Positions 23,977-34,469 of a DNA stretch of 64,000 nt are shown here, in pieces. The position numbers and the translations under genes are program-made. Origin of the DNA: Echria macrotheca (taxonomy: Eukaryota > Ascomycota > Sordariomycetes > Sordariales > Schizotheciaceae); assembly GCA_030411725.1 (NCBI GenBank), contig MU839833.1, forward strand, positions 930,001 through 994,000, written 5' to 3'. The stretch's first letter is position 1. Each line of letters begins with the position of its first letter. The notes below the pieces were generated by a model. The model ran no database searches. It saw nothing but the letters and a program-made list of their open reading frames with translations, and had not been told where the DNA came from.

Positions 23977-25488
23977 ATGGCTTCCCAGCAGCAGCAGCCG
24001 GTCCCCGTCGACAAGACAGACTACCAGCCCGGTCTGCTGATTTCCCTGGTGCCCAAGATCCCGCTGATCCTGCGGACGACGATCCTCCACCTGCTGCACC
24101 TGACCAAACAGTCGCAGTATCTCGACCTGCGGACCGAGCTGATCACGACGACGCTCAAGTCGTTCATGACGCCCGACGTGCCCATCAGCATCACGGCCAC
24201 GCAGCGCCACCTGGTCAAGGAGATCGAGGTCAAAGGCCCGCTGTGGGTGGCCAAGTACGCCTGTCCAGCGCCGCAGGACGACGGAATCCAGCAAGCCGTG
24301 GCGGCCGCGATCGAGGGGCTGCGCGAGAGTAGTCCGTCTGGGGAAGAGTTCAAGCTCAAGATGCCCGAGGCGGCCGCCGTGGAAGCCGAGTGGACGGGCC
24401 ACCGGTCGGGAGCCGATCCCAAGTCGCGGCTGCCGGATATCCCAGAGAAAGCCAAGTACGCCGAGCTGATGAAGGAGGTGACCCACCCGACGACGGTGCT
24501 CTACTTCCACGGCGGCGCGTTTTGGTTGATGGACCCGGCCACACACCGCACCACGACGCGGCGGCTGGCCAAGCTGACGGGCGGAAGGACGTACTCGGTG
24601 CGCTACCGGCTCGCGCCGAAACATCCCTTCCCGTCGGCACTGATGGACGCGCTCGAGTCGTATCTGTGTCTGCTGTACCCGCCCCCTGGCGCCTTTCACG
24701 AGCCCGTCGCGGCCGAGCATGTCGTCTTTGCGGGCGACAGCGCAGGCGGCAACCTGGCGCTCTCCCTGCTCCAGACGCTGCTCTACCTAAAGCGCACCAA
24801 CACCCCCGTTCTCTGGCAGGGAGTGTCGCGACAGGTGCCGCTGCCCGCGGGCGTCGGCGTCAACTCGCCCTGGGTCGACATCACGCACAGCATGCCGTCG
24901 TGCGACGCCAACTCGGACTATGACTATCTCCCCTCGCTGCGGCAGCAGCTCGCCTTCGAGCCGGTCCGGCGCAAGTGCGCGCAGTGGCCGACGGACCCGC
25001 CGCGCGCCATGGTCTATGCCGCGGACGAGTTGGTCATGCACCCCCTTGTCTCGGTCATTCTCGCGCGGGACTGGACCGGCGCGCCGCCGCTGTGGATCTG
25101 TACCGGCCGTGAGCTGCTTGCTGATGAGGACAAATTCACCGCCAAGAAATTCTGGGCGGACGGGGTGCCGGTTGTGTATGACGAGTTCGAGGGGATGCCA
25201 CATTGTTTTGCGCTGCTGTTTGGGGGGAATCCTGAGGGGAGGCGGTGTCTGGACGGCTGGGCGGGGTTTGCAAGGAGGGTGGTGGACGGGGAGGAGGTCA
25301 AGAGCAAGTTCAGCTTGATCAAGGCGCGGAGCTGTGAGGAGGTTGAAGTTGACCCGAAGGGTCTCAGTCCGTACTCGCGCGAGGAGGTGAGGGGGATGAT
25401 TGAGCGGCGGTTGCAGGCCGAGATGGCGAGGATACGGGTTAAGGGGGGGAGTGCGGATGTGGCGCTGGGGGCTGTTGCCAAGCTCTGA
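23977..25488 (+). CDS. HSL-family alpha/beta hydrolase (esterase/lipase-like)
   Basis: Predicted serine hydrolase of the hormone-sensitive-lipase group, 503 aa in a single exon. The first ATG in frame (MASQQQQPVPVDK) is at 23977. The oxyanion-hole motif HGG is at residues 178-180 (YFHGGAFWLMD). The nucleophile is Ser255 in GDSAGG, and the catalytic His is H409 in GMPHCF. The acidic residue is probably one of the Asp residues in LLADEDKF. Residues 1-130 form a hydrophobic N-terminal region (LVPKIPLILRTTILHLLHLT) that may serve as a cap or membrane-associating part. No signal peptide is clear. Substrate unknown; steryl ester, acylglycerol or secondary-metabolite esters are all possible. Only 287 bp separate it from the next gene on the same strand. 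Confidence 0.93.
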   Translation: MASQQQQPVPVDKTDYQPGLLISLVPKIPLILRTTILHLLHLTKQSQYLDLRTELITTTLKSFMTPDVPISITATQRHLVKEIEVKGPLWVAKYACPAPQDDGIQQAVAAAIEGLRESSPSGEEFKLKMPEAAAVEAEWTGHRSGADPKSRLPDIPEKAKYAELMKEVTHPTTVLYFHGGAFWLMDPATHRTTTRRLAKLTGGRTYSVRYRLAPKHPFPSALMDALESYLCLLYPPPGAFHEPVAAEHVVFAGDSAGGNLALSLLQTLLYLKRTNTPVLWQGVSRQVPLPAGVGVNSPWVDITHSMPSCDANSDYDYLPSLRQQLAFEPVRRKCAQWPTDPPRAMVYAADELVMHPLVSVILARDWTGAPPLWICTGRELLADEDKFTAKKFWADGVPVVYDEFEGMPHCFALLFGGNPEGRRCLDGWAGFARRVVDGEEVKSKFSLIKARSCEEVEVDPKGLSPYSREEVRGMIERRLQAEMARIRVKGGSADVALGAVAKL

Positions 25489-25775
25489 TTTTGGGGATAA
25501 CTACCTGGCAGGCTATCCAGTTCTTTCTGTTTGTATATATGTCTTGGATGTATAAATCAAGTCAATGACACGTAAAATTGATGTGGTGAAGGCAGCCGGA
25601 GTCTCGGTGTTGACTTGGACCCCTGTCCCGACCCACCGCCGTAAGCTCGGCTCGGCGCGCTGCGGAAATTTTGCGGAACGAACAACGTCTCCCTTCCCTT
25701 CCTTGCCGCCGGCCCACCCCGGAAGTCCAACAACTCCAACAAAATTGGCAGTCGGGGGACAAATCACAAAAGAAA

Positions 25776-27293
25776 ATGGAGCGCCACGCGGCATCCGTCG
25801 CCAAAATCGCCGGCGCTGTCCGCGCCTACTTTGAAAAGGGCGAGGCCTACCGCATCTTCCACGGGAGCACCAACAGCACGCGACCGCGGTCCTCTCTCGG
25901 GCCGCCCCCCAAATCCGTCGACATATCCGCGCTGTCTCAGGTCCTCCAGGTTGACTCGCAGAAAAAAATCGCCCTGGTCGAGCCCAACGTGCCCATGGAC
26001 GCGCTCGTCGAGGCGACGCTCCCCCATGGCCTGGTCCCTCCGGTGGTGATGGAATTCCCCGGTATCACGGCCGGTGGCGGGTTCGCCGGCACGGCGGGGG
26101 AGAGCTCGTCGTTCCGGCATGGTTTTTTCGACGATACCGTCGAAAAGGTGGAGATGGTGCTGGCGGACGGGGAGGTTGTCAGCGCTTCGCGGACGGAGAG
26201 GGGAGATTTGTTTCGCGGTGCGGCCGGCGCGGTGGGGACGTTGGGTGTTACGACGCTGCTAGAGGTTAAGCTGATGGAGGCGAAGAAGTTCGTGCGGACG
26301 CGGTACCGAAGGACGAATTCGGTCTCAGAGGCGGTCGAGGCGATCAGGGACGAGATGGGGAAGGCGGAGAATGACTACGTCGATGGGATTTTGTTCGGGG
26401 AGGATCACGGCGTTGTCGTCACGGGGACGCTGACGGATACCAAGCCGGAGGGCGGGAAGGTGCAGACGTTTAGCGGTGCGTGGGATCCCTGGTTTTATCT
26501 GCACGCGAGGGACAAGACGGCTTCCGCCGGGATGGAGGAGGATTATGTCCCGCTGGCGGAATACCTCTTCCGGTACGACCGCGGCGGGTTCTGGGTCGGC
26601 GCCGCGGCGTTTCGGTATTTCTGGATGGTTCCGTTTACGAGGGCTACGCGCTGGTTCCTCGACGATTTTCTGCACACGAGGATGATGTACCGCGCGCTGC
26701 ACGGGTCGGGCGAGAGCGCGAGATTCGTGGTGCAGGATATCGCCATGCCGTTTTCGACCGCTGAGGATCTCGTTAAGTACACGTCCAAGGAGCTGAATAT
26801 CTGGCCGCTCTGGCTTTGTCCGCTCCAGCGTCGCGCACCGCCGACGTTTCATCCGCATACTACTACCCCCGCGGACCGAAAGAGGGACGGGAAGGAGGAG
26901 GATATGATGCTGAACATTGGTGTCTGGGGATGGGGACCCAATGATCCCCGGAAATTTGTCGAAAAGAACCGTGCCCTGGAGAAAAAGGTTGCGGAGCTGG
27001 GCGGCATGAAGTGGTTATATGCCCACACCTACTATCCCGCCGACGAGTTCTGGGGGATGTATGGTGGACGAGGGTGGTATGATGCGCTCCGACAAAAGTA
27101 CAAGGCGTCTACGTTGCCGACAGTACATGATAAGGTGTTTGTTGATCCCGAGGGTTCTGCGAGCAAGAAAAGGGGGTGGATGAGGAAGTTGCCGCTGATT
27201 CCGGGGCTGTATGGCATTGCCAAGAGCATTCAGAGCCGGGACTATATGTTGCATCGAGACGCGAAGTGGAAATGGAAGGGGGATGAGCAGTAA
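25776..27293 (+). CDS. DHCR24-like FAD-dependent oxidoreductase
   Basis: FAD-linked oxidoreductase of the family that contains Delta(24)-sterol reductase (DIMINUTO/DHCR24), 505 aa in one exon. The first ATG is at 25776. The PCMH-type FAD-binding domain covers about residues 1-220, with the pattern NVPMDALVEATLPHGLVPPVV, then FPGITAGGGFAGTAGESSS and KVEMVLADGEVV, as in DHCR24. The C-terminal half has the family's aromatic-rich stretches (WDPWFYLHAR, YLFRYDRGGFWVGA, DEFWGMYGGRGWYDALR). Unlike animal DHCR24, no N-terminal membrane anchor is visible. Ergosterol-making fungi do not require 24-reduction of the animal or plant kind, so the substrate is open. Another sterol-like or secondary metabolite is possible. 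Confidence 0.9.
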   Translation: MERHAASVAKIAGAVRAYFEKGEAYRIFHGSTNSTRPRSSLGPPPKSVDISALSQVLQVDSQKKIALVEPNVPMDALVEATLPHGLVPPVVMEFPGITAGGGFAGTAGESSSFRHGFFDDTVEKVEMVLADGEVVSASRTERGDLFRGAAGAVGTLGVTTLLEVKLMEAKKFVRTRYRRTNSVSEAVEAIRDEMGKAENDYVDGILFGEDHGVVVTGTLTDTKPEGGKVQTFSGAWDPWFYLHARDKTASAGMEEDYVPLAEYLFRYDRGGFWVGAAAFRYFWMVPFTRATRWFLDDFLHTRMMYRALHGSGESARFVVQDIAMPFSTAEDLVKYTSKELNIWPLWLCPLQRRAPPTFHPHTTTPADRKRDGKEEDMMLNIGVWGWGPNDPRKFVEKNRALEKKVAELGGMKWLYAHTYYPADEFWGMYGGRGWYDALRQKYKASTLPTVHDKVFVDPEGSASKKRGWMRKLPLIPGLYGIAKSIQSRDYMLHRDAKWKWKGDEQ

Positions 27294-27728
27294 AGAGGTC
27301 CCATTAGGGGCGTGGTATTGGGATCGTGGGATTTGTCTTTCTCATTCCATGTTCGTCATGGGCTCTCTGATTTGTTCCGCATCGGATGTATGATGGTGGT
27401 GTAGTCCGTACCCTGTACTAATATGTTATAGATGATAGACGGGTTGTAAAAATACCAATAGTAGTCAACTACCTACTAGGCTGATTCCCCTCACCCGACG
27501 GTGTGGGACAGGTGTTGCACACCGGGAGCCAGCCGTCGCGAAAATGCCCCTGATTGGGCAGCGTCAGACTTGGCAGGCACGACACTCAGCCTTGCAGTCT
27601 ACCTCAGGCAGGTACGGAGGCCTAACCCCTCTTGCAGATTTAAAGGTTGGAAATCCCCACGACGGATGCCTTTTCAAAAAAAAGCAGCACGCCTTGTCCC
27701 TTTGCCCACAAGGCTTCTCACTTAAATC
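27294..27728. other. Intergenic region upstream of the HeLo gene
   Basis: 435 bp between two plus-strand genes. It holds a short inverted repeat (GGTGT...ACACC near 27500-27525) and otherwise nothing I can assign. The promoter of the HeLo gene should lie here. Confidence 0.45.
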
Positions 27729-29820
27729 ATGGAGCCTATTAGCACTGCCATGGGCGTGGTTTCCCTCGTCTATGACGTTTATGACAACACGATACGCATC
27801 TTTAAATTTCTAAGCGCCCTCGTGGACATGCCCAAGGCCTGCGAGAAGTATCGCCTACAACTAATTATTGAATACAACAGGGTCCTGGCATTTGGAAAAG
27901 CGGCTGGCTTGATTGATATAGGTGACGGCTCCAGTCTGGCGACCGCTCTGGGGAGCAGCGCAACCGAACTGGCTGCCATCCTTGCCCGTATCCAGTGGCT
28001 GCTTTCCGAATTTCGGGACATCAACGCGCGATATGGAAACCAGCTCAACCCCTTGAGCAGCAGTGAAGTCTTCAAAACTAGCGGTGAGGCCTCTGAAGTC
28101 TCCGAGAAGGCCCGGGGCAAGGACACCAAGGCCCCGCAGAAAGGTAGCAAAACAAATGAAAAGGAGGAGAAGTACACCGATGCCAACGAGAAGGGCAGCG
28201 ACGTCGACATCGTCAAGCAGATATCCAGTCTCGCGGTCTCGTACGAGAAAAAGAAATCGCATGAACCCCGCTGGACCCAGATCCGAGGCTTCCTAGAGCG
28301 TGCTGGACACAACACCAAGGACGTCTTGACGCATCCGTCACGAGTTAGATGGCTAGCCGTCGACGAGGATACTTTTAAAGAGCTGCTGCAGGATCTCCAC
28401 GTCCTTACCGAGCGCCTTCACGAGTTGATGCGAGACCACCGAGAGAGGAAGATTGATGATATCACGGCCAAGACGTACCGCGAGATGGTGCTGACCCGCA
28501 ATAATGTCGACGACCTGCGAGCCATGATGGATGCGGTTGGCGACCTGATCACGACATCGGCTAACACCCGTAAGGAGAAGGATGCCCACTGGAACGACAG
28601 GACGCTGCGGGACCTGGTGCAGCTGAAGAAAATCAGCCGGACCTCGGATTCGATCCTCGCCCTTCTTGCCAACGACAAGAACCTCAACGTAGCACAGTCT
28701 ATCGCTGATGCCGGCGGCGTGCTGGTTCGGCGATATACTGCCGACCGGTTCGTGAAGCACTTTCAATGGAACGACGAAGACGATCTGGATCGGCCACGTG
28801 GAATCTTGAAGACTCGCGAGGGCGACATTCCGGTCTGGATCGAGTGGAAGATGATGTGAGTTCTTCCCGTTAAGTCATTTCTTCCTCCCTAACAGCCGCA
28901 GGGGCGATGTTGCAGAGAATAGCCCCAAAGACAAGGAGATGGCTCTCCGTACCGCTGCGTTGGCCGAGATGCTCCATATGCAGAAGCCGGCCTCTCTTCA
29001 CACACCAGACTGTATCGGCTACTTTGACGACCGGGAGATATCCTTCAGGGAACAGTACGGATGGATCTTCAAAATGCCCGAAAGCAGCGACTACGATACA
29101 CAAGTCGTCTCGCTCTACGACCTGCTTGGAATCGAAAGTCGCAAGCCGAGCCTGTCACAGCGCGTGGCGATAGCGTCCAAGATGTGTTCGACGGTACTCA
29201 ACCTGCACGCCGTAAACTGGCTCCACAAGGGCATCTTTAGCAAGAACGTCATCTTCCACTTCAACGGAACCGAGTTTGACGACGACGGCAACATTACAAA
29301 TCTCGGCACATACGACCCCGAGAAGCCGATCCTATCGGGCTTCGAGTTCTCGCGTCCGGATGGCAGCAAGACAACGGCCCGCGAGGCCAGTCCGATGTGG
29401 AACCTGTACCGGTGGCCGGGCATCCAGCAGGAGGCGCCAACGGAGCGCAACTCGCGCAAGACGTACGACTTGTACAGCCTCGGCGTCTTACTCCTCGAGA
29501 TCGCCCACTGGAAGCCCCTGGATGAGCTTCTGAAGCTCGAGCGCGACTCGCGGGGCGAGGTGTCGATAACGTACGCCAAACATGTACGAGACTGGCTGCT
29601 GGGCATCCGGGACGGCCGGCCGAATCCGACGGTAGAACTAAGAAATATCGCCGGAGACCGGTACTGGCGCGCCGTTATGCGGTGTTTGTGGGCGCATGGT
29701 GAGCGGGGATTCGGCGTGGAGGAGGGAGAGGACCAGTCGAACGATTCCCGGGTGGGCATTAGGCTTCAGGAAGCTTTTACCGTGCATGTTGTGGAGGAAT
29801 TGGAGGGTATCCATATTTGA
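27729..29820 (+). CDS. HeLo (HET-S-like) domain protein fused to a degenerate kinase domain
   Basis: Exons 27729-28855 and 28896-29820 encode 683 aa; the 40-nt intron (GTGAGT/CAG) falls inside the kinase part. Residues about 4-230 match the HeLo/'prion-inhibition and propagation' N-terminal domain: a helical start (MGVVSLVYDVYDNTIRIFKF) and YRLQLIIEYNRVLAFGKAAG. A charged, disordered insert (about 115-160, rich in Lys, Glu, Thr) sits within it. In HET-S this domain inserts into membranes once activated. From about residue 360 a protein-kinase fold follows: a beta3-like lysine (K374 in WIEWK), a catalytic-loop equivalent WLHKGIFSKNV (H486, K487, N493) with no HRD aspartate, GFE at 524-526 in place of DFG, and an alpha-F-like YDLYSLGVLLLEIAHW. 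Two key aspartates are therefore missing, which suggests a pseudokinase. Its likely role in fungal programmed cell death or allorecognition is inferred from domain content. Confidence 0.87.
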
Positions 29821-30501
29821 GTTTGATGTTCAGTTTCGAGGACTGCACTGAAGTTATATCTGTTAGTTTGAGCATCGGCTACCTAAAATTTTGGATACGA
29901 ATGTCTCTCCATTTAGAGGTCTGCTTGTAATACCCTGACGATGTAATCACGGAATAGCCTCGAGGGAAAGGGGATACTGCTTTTTTTCGAGATGTGATTT
30001 GGTTTTTTTGTTGACAGGTATTTCCCCTGGTTCGAGCCTTTCCAGACGCGGAAAGCGGTTTGCCTAACAAAGATAGGCCCAAACTGAGCTGGCTTCCAGG
30101 AACCTTGCATCCCCGACAAAGGCAGATTCAGAATCGCCGCACGGTGATACCACATCCATCAGTGAATCAGCTGGTGGAATACAGACGAATGATGGAGTCA
30201 GCAAACCGGTGGAAATGATTGGAGGTGACACGAGGAACGGCCGGCCTGGGCTTCGCGTGGCGGGAGTGTCAGGTGGCTGCCGCGCCCAGTGTGGCTTTGC
30301 ACCCGGCCAACACCCCACGTTTTGGCGGGCTGGGAGGCCCGACAGTTGGTGAACCCTGACGGCACGGACCTATAATAGCAGGCACGGAGGGCTGCCTTGA
30401 CTGACACGATTTGCGCCGAGCAACAGCGCTCTTTCTCTCACCGAGAACCACTCGTCTCGTCGCCACAAGAGAGAGTTTTACACTCCCGCCGGCGCCTGAA
30501 A
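29821..30501. other. Intergenic region with a possible TATA element
   Basis: 681 bp between the HeLo gene and the patatin gene on the same strand. A TATAATA sequence at 30371-30377, 131 bp before the patatin ATG, could be a core promoter element. In-frame sequence without an ATG extends upstream of 30502, so the start is set by the first ATG. No RNA gene is visible. Confidence 0.4.
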
Positions 30502-32085
30502 ATGGCGGATACCGCCAATTCCACCAGCAGTGCAGCTTCCCTTCCACAACCCACTTCGGCGCTGCGAAACTCACGGTCCGCTCCAAAGCGGGTCCGCACC
30601 CGGGTCTCCATCGCCATTCCGGAGCGGCCCCCCATCGGCAATGATGTCACGGCTGCTCCGGCGTCCGGGACCACCACCAAAATGACCTCGCCCAACCTCC
30701 GCGTCAAGACAACTCCTTGGGCAAAATCATTGATCCTGACGCTCGACGGCGGCGGCATCCGCGGCTACTCGTCCCTCATCATCCTGCGCGCGCTGATGAC
30801 CGAGATCGCGCACATCGAGACCAGCCTGGACCCGAAAGCCCTCTCGAGCGCCCATACCGACCGCATCGATCCTGATAGCATTCCCGATCATGTCCTACGG
30901 AAGAACCAGTACCTACCATGTCATTACTTCGACTACATCGCTGGCACCAGTGTCGGCGGTCTGATCGCCATCATGTTGGGCATGCTGGGCAAGAGCGTCG
31001 ACGACTGCATCGCGGAGTTCCAGCGCCAGCACAAGGCCATCCCCCTTCCCAACGACATCCCTGTCGTGACCATCGACCTGCCCTTGCTACATCGCCGCTC
31101 GACCTGGCCTACCCGAAGAACCCGTGCATTCTTCGAGACATTTGCGAAGTTCAGCGTCACCTCGACAGCCAAAGCGCGGCCGAATTCCTACTCGCCGAAC
31201 CCGACCACCCCCTCGACCGCGACGACTCAGCACGACGAGACAGCGTCAACCGCTACCACCGATAGCGCCGAATTCCGAAAAGACTCGCTGCAGTGCCAGA
31301 CGCTCGCCTGGTGCACCGAAGTGGAGGAGCATAGAGCGCGCCGTCCATATGCCTTCTGCACCTTCAAAGACGAGGGCAGTGAGTCGCCAGAGCAGCTCGT
31401 ATCGATCCCCGAGGTCGCAAAGGCCATCACGACACCCTCATCGTCGGCCTTCAAGCCCTTCAAGCTCGGCTCGGGCCAGTTCGTCGACGGCAGCAAGCAG
31501 ATCCGCGACCCGACGCTCGAGGTGCTCAAGGAGCTCACGGACCTGCTTAGCGAGCCGGGCGAGCCCCCCATCGATCTGCTGTTGAGCGTCGGGACGGACG
31601 AGAACCAGGCCTGGTTCTATGAGAAGCTACGCAGGCCGTCGTCGTCGGCCGTTTCTGCCTCTTCATCGCTCTCGCAGGCTGACATTACCAAAGAGGAAGG
31701 ACGGTCGTACGTGCATTATCACCGGTTTCAGGTAACCGATATCAAGCTAGGCCTGCGCAAGAAGTACTATCTGAGGGAAATCGAGGAGGCCACGGAGAAG
31801 TGGCTGGCGACTGACGACCAGAGGGACAAGATCCGCCGGTATGCCGAGATGCTGGTCGAGAAACGGCGTGCGCGCGCGGCCACGACGAGGTGGGAGACGT
31901 TTGCGCTGGGGGTTCGTTACTATTGCTTCCATGACGAGTGCCAGTCGGTTGACCGGGCGTTTGATGGGAGGGGAGAGTTTCACGAGCATCTGGACAGGAA
32001 ACACCGCCTGATGAAGGAGGCGGCCAAGGGCGACTTGGATGTCGAGAAGGAGTTGGATAAGGGGCGGCGGTTCGGATGCACCTAG
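30502..32085 (+). CDS. Patatin-like phospholipase with C-terminal C2H2-like zinc finger
   Basis: Predicted lipid acyl hydrolase, 527 aa, one exon, first ATG at 30502. The oxyanion loop DGGGIRG lies in LILTLDGGGIRGYSSLIIL. The nucleophile is Ser150 in AGTSVGG. The dyad Asp is D329 in FVDGSKQIRDP, where the usual DGG has become DGS; the catalytic Asp itself is kept. The first 75 residues are disordered and basic. A Ser/Thr/Pro-rich insert (residues about 225-260) sits between the catalytic elements. Near the C-terminus, residues 475-501 have the spacing C-x4-C...H-x4-H (C475, C480, H496, H501) of a C2H2-like zinc finger after a Lys/Arg-rich helix. Patatin domains act in lipid turnover and also as effector domains of fungal NOD-like receptors; no NACHT or repeat domain is present here. 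The neighbour is a HeLo protein. Confidence 0.9.
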   Translation: MADTANSTSSAASLPQPTSALRNSRSAPKRVRTRVSIAIPERPPIGNDVTAAPASGTTTKMTSPNLRVKTTPWAKSLILTLDGGGIRGYSSLIILRALMTEIAHIETSLDPKALSSAHTDRIDPDSIPDHVLRKNQYLPCHYFDYIAGTSVGGLIAIMLGMLGKSVDDCIAEFQRQHKAIPLPNDIPVVTIDLPLLHRRSTWPTRRTRAFFETFAKFSVTSTAKARPNSYSPNPTTPSTATTQHDETASTATTDSAEFRKDSLQCQTLAWCTEVEEHRARRPYAFCTFKDEGSESPEQLVSIPEVAKAITTPSSSAFKPFKLGSGQFVDGSKQIRDPTLEVLKELTDLLSEPGEPPIDLLLSVGTDENQAWFYEKLRRPSSSAVSASSSLSQADITKEEGRSYVHYHRFQVTDIKLGLRKKYYLREIEEATEKWLATDDQRDKIRRYAEMLVEKRRARAATTRWETFALGVRYYCFHDECQSVDRAFDGRGEFHEHLDRKHRLMKEAAKGDLDVEKELDKGRRFGCT

Positions 32086-34469
32086 ACCGCAGACTGGGGG
32101 GCATTAAGGATAGATGACTAGCGTTCATGTTTTTCCCGACAGGCATAGCGAGGCGTTTGGACACATGGAGGTTAGATGGCGCAAGGGGTTTGGTTAGATC
32201 CCTACAATTCAGTGTTATGGCGTGCCCGCCATATCTTTTCATATCAGTATCTTCCAGGTACCCAGAAGTGAAGTTCGTAGATGCGTTTTGTATGTTTCAC
32301 CAAATGAATCTGCCATGCTGAAAGCCCCATGATACTCCGTCTGAACTCGCGGTAACCCGAGAAACTGCCAGTTCAAAAGCCTCGACAAGCCACATGCCGA
32401 GAACAAGCACAGTACCTATCTCCCGTTCAATAGCCAAACCACGCCAACATCCAGTCTGCAAAGCACGTGTTGCAAAGGAAACACCTCAAACAATCTTGGC
32501 AAAGTCGGTTCAGTCGGGCCTAGGCTGAAATTCTGCGTACCGCCAAGTTCGTCACAGCAACACTTTCCCCTCACTGGCTCGCCAGCAGCAGGTGTTGTTG
32601 TTCAAAAGCTTGGCGTTGGAATGTCGCACCGGGATCAATAAGCTCTGGGAGGCCTCCGGTTCTTGTTGGAGATGTGACCCCGCTCACATTCCCCAGGCAC
32701 ATGCAGCCGCCCACTCACCCACCCGCCCGCTCCGCTCGATAAATTTCAAAACGTTTGGATTTGTGACACCACACCACACCACACACTCCCCCCCACTTCT
32801 CCCGAAGAATCCGACGGATTGTGGATGTTGAACAGAACATTGCGAGTTGTCGAATCAGCGTTGCGAGTCGTGATGAAACGCTGGCTGGGGCATCACTATC
32901 TTTTGGTACACTCCAGTAGACTCGGTTACAGGTGTTGAAGGAGCGAATATAGAAGTAATCAAAAATGTGTAGTCTTTCCCGTCTCCAGGAAATCACTGTG
33001 AATAAGGTTGAAGTACAAGAAGAAACGTCCGCAGTGGCAAGTCCCGCTGGATCTGATATCCGTACTCGGCCTGTTTCGCGATTCGTCCGTTCCGGGGGCA
33101 TGTATCAGCGTACCTGGAATCACCTCGTCAGCCCGCCTGCCGTCATCAGATCAAACTCTGCAGATGCTCAAGGCGGCCGCAGCTGTAAGTCAAGCTATCG
33201 CTGTTGAGCCGACGGAGCGTATTCCCAACCGTTATGAGAATTAGAAGCGGGAATTCAAGTCTCAAAGCAGAGCATCTCGACTTTCAACAATGTCCCGAAT
33301 ACTTAGAGTCCCAAGCTGAGATCAATGACGCCAGCGGGGTCAGTCCAGCTGAGCAGGGGCCAGGAAACCAGGAACCTGGTGTACAAGCTCTATCGATAAA
33401 ACTATGGAGCTCTAGTGTTGGAGCTCGCATCTCCACAGCTCCCGTAGAACGGCAAAAACCTGTTGGAGCAGATATCTGAAGTCGTGTCGAGGCCTCCTCT
33501 CGCTTGTTTTATTACAGCTTGACTCGCGCTTCGTCTTGTGCCATAACATCTCGCCCAGACTTCCCATTATCAGAGCCCCAATTGAACTCGGATCGCTATC
33601 TGGGCCAGCAATCCCAGAGCAGAGCACGGCCTGTCCATTTTACCCTTCACTGCCACGCTTGGCAGGCATCGTCGCATCGACTTCCCGTCGACAGAGTGTA
33701 CTCTCCAACAAATCCACAAGGGGGTCCATCGATACCCAGAGCTTCCGCAAGCGGCGTGGATCTCGGTGGCTCAAGTCTTGGGTGAGTGCTGAATCGGCCA
33801 GTCAAGGCCGGGTGCCCAGACGAATCCCACGGCGGGCGCCCAATAGCTGCTGCAGCGGCAGCGAGGCATTGCTGGCGGACTGACGACGACTTCTAGGAAT
33901 CGCACGAGATAGTCCGACGAGCGAACGACGAGAGACGAGATCCGCAGTTTGTGCCCGCTGCGACGCTGCAGCGCGCTGCTCTGTTCGAAACGGCCGCAGG
34001 GAACACGCGCCAATTCCCCCACCACACCACTTTGCCCAGCGGACTTGGAAAAGCTTGGTACCCAAGACGGCTTCTTTGTGTCAGCGCCGGCAGTCTCTGC
34101 GCACGCCCTTCTTTGTCGGGTCACTTTTAACACTTCGTTATTACCCCCGGTACCTCCAGGCCCGGGCTCCCGATAACACTCATCACTCCCTTTCGGTTTC
34201 TCTTCTTCTGAGGTGTGCCGATCATGTGTGAGTAGCTCGTCTTTTCTTCTTTTTCGCGCCAGCATTTTTAGCCCTGTCGACCGGTCCAAGATCAAACACC
34301 GCGGCCCCTAGCTTTCGGACGGACGCTTCGCCGATGCAACTACCCATTTGTCTCGTGCCCGGATCTTGCCCACCTCCTCTTCCACCTCCAACCCTCTCCA
34401 GCCCAGATCCGATCGCGATGAGTGGCGCGCACAGCTAGGCGCAGCTACTCTTCAGCCCCGCCCATTCTC
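32086..34469. other. 2.4-kb intergenic region, includes the probable VCX1 leader
   Basis: No open frame in 32086-33500 has recognisable content. From about 33500 the sequence looks like promoter and 5' leader of the Ca2+/H+ exchanger gene. A splice donor GTGAGT at 34228 directly follows ATG-T (34224-34227). A CAG acceptor ends at 34434 and would join in frame to the exchanger, adding a short MSRRSYSSAPPIL start. This is an alternative first exon that only transcript data can settle. Confidence 0.45.
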
